Positions 6,473 to 6,696 of a stretch of DNA of 6,696 bases are shown piece by piece. This DNA is from CAYUWM01 sp964448395 (GTDB taxonomy: Bacteria; Chloroflexota; Dehalococcoidia; E44-bin15): contig CAYUWM010000069.1 of assembly GCA_964448395.1 (NCBI GenBank), positions 1 through 6,696 of the forward strand, given 5' to 3'. The position numbers were made by a program, and so were the translations under genes. Position 1 is the stretch's first letter. Each line of letters starts with the position of its first letter. The notes beneath the pieces are model-generated. The model worked only from the letters and a program-made list of their open reading frames with translations, was not told where the DNA came from and did no database searches.

Positions 6473-6696
6473 GGATACTCCTGATTCACGGACCAAACCT
6501 GAATCTTCTGGGAAAAAGGGACCCCCAGATATACGGCGACAAGACGCTTGCCGATATCGAGTACCTGGTGGTCAGGCGAGCCAAGGAGCAGGGGGTTGAC
6601 GTGGTTGCCTTCCAGTCGAACAGCGAGGGGACGCTTATCGACTTCATCCAGGCGGAGGCGCCTAAGGCCGCGGGGATAATCATCAACCCCGGGGCG
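6469..6696 (+). CDS. aroQ: 3-dehydroquinate dehydratase type II, 5' part
   Basis: Type II dehydroquinase, which removes water from 3-dehydroquinate in the shikimate pathway to aromatic amino acids; a cytoplasmic dodecamer in known members. Only the first 76 of roughly 145 codons are in the window. Diagnostic motifs: ILLIHGPNLNLLGKRDPQIYG (3-23) with active-site loop R17 and catalytic Y22, the FQSNSEGTLIDFI segment (48-60) and INPGA (72-76), whose N74 binds substrate. The catalytic histidine lies beyond the edge. The GTG start overlaps the xerC TGA by four bases (GTGA); a G-rich run (6458-6464) lies 4 bases upstream as a tight ribosome site. It is the fourth gene of the dprA operon, functionally unrelated to the DNA genes before it. 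Confidence 0.95.
   Translation, partial: MRILLIHGPNLNLLGKRDPQIYGDKTLADIEYLVVRRAKEQGVDVVAFQSNSEGTLIDFIQAEAPKAAGIIINPGA

Overview
The window looks like ordinary chromosomal DNA from a moderately GC-rich bacterium, probably a metagenome-assembled genome, because there is a run of exactly 100 N. The style of the proteins (a DprA opening with a LKYWVGFTLIPGIGR-type motif, a TopA with many tandem zinc ribbons, a cobalamin-type radical SAM protein) suggests Chloroflexota, perhaps Dehalococcoidia. That placement is an inference from remembered family appearance, not a search result.

Layout. Bases 1-315 hold two serine tRNA genes, anticodons CGA and GGA, with a perfect -10 box at the left edge and a 122-base spacer between them. 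Bases 316-439 carry a promoter region for a single-gene unit, a B12-binding-domain radical SAM protein (440-1777), which ends at a strong intrinsic terminator (1801-1833). A second promoter then drives a tightly packed operon: dprA (1870-2994), topA (2994-5537), xerC (5534-6472) and the start of aroQ (6469 to beyond the right edge). Each junction overlaps by 1 or 4 bases, so translation is probably coupled.

Function. DprA (RecA loading on incoming or damaged single strands), topoisomerase I (relaxing negative supercoils) and a Xer recombinase (chromosome dimer resolution) form a DNA-maintenance cluster. The dprA-topA-xerC order is a known one: in Bacillus and relatives the same genes occur as dprA-topA-trmFO-codV(xerC). 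Here trmFO is absent between topA and xerC, and a shikimate-pathway gene, aroQ, follows. The radical SAM enzyme is a separate unit with unknown substrate.

I found no undescribed system. The points most worth a second look are the assembly gap inside the tandem zinc-ribbon repeats of topA, whose 100-base size does not fit the 138-base repeat period; an apparent shortfall of about ten residues inside the radical SAM core; a near-leaderless dprA start; a promoter element shared by the two mRNA units; and a tRNA-Ser-like fragment between the two tRNAs. All protein-coding stretches are accounted for, and no gene-free interval exceeds 300 bases.
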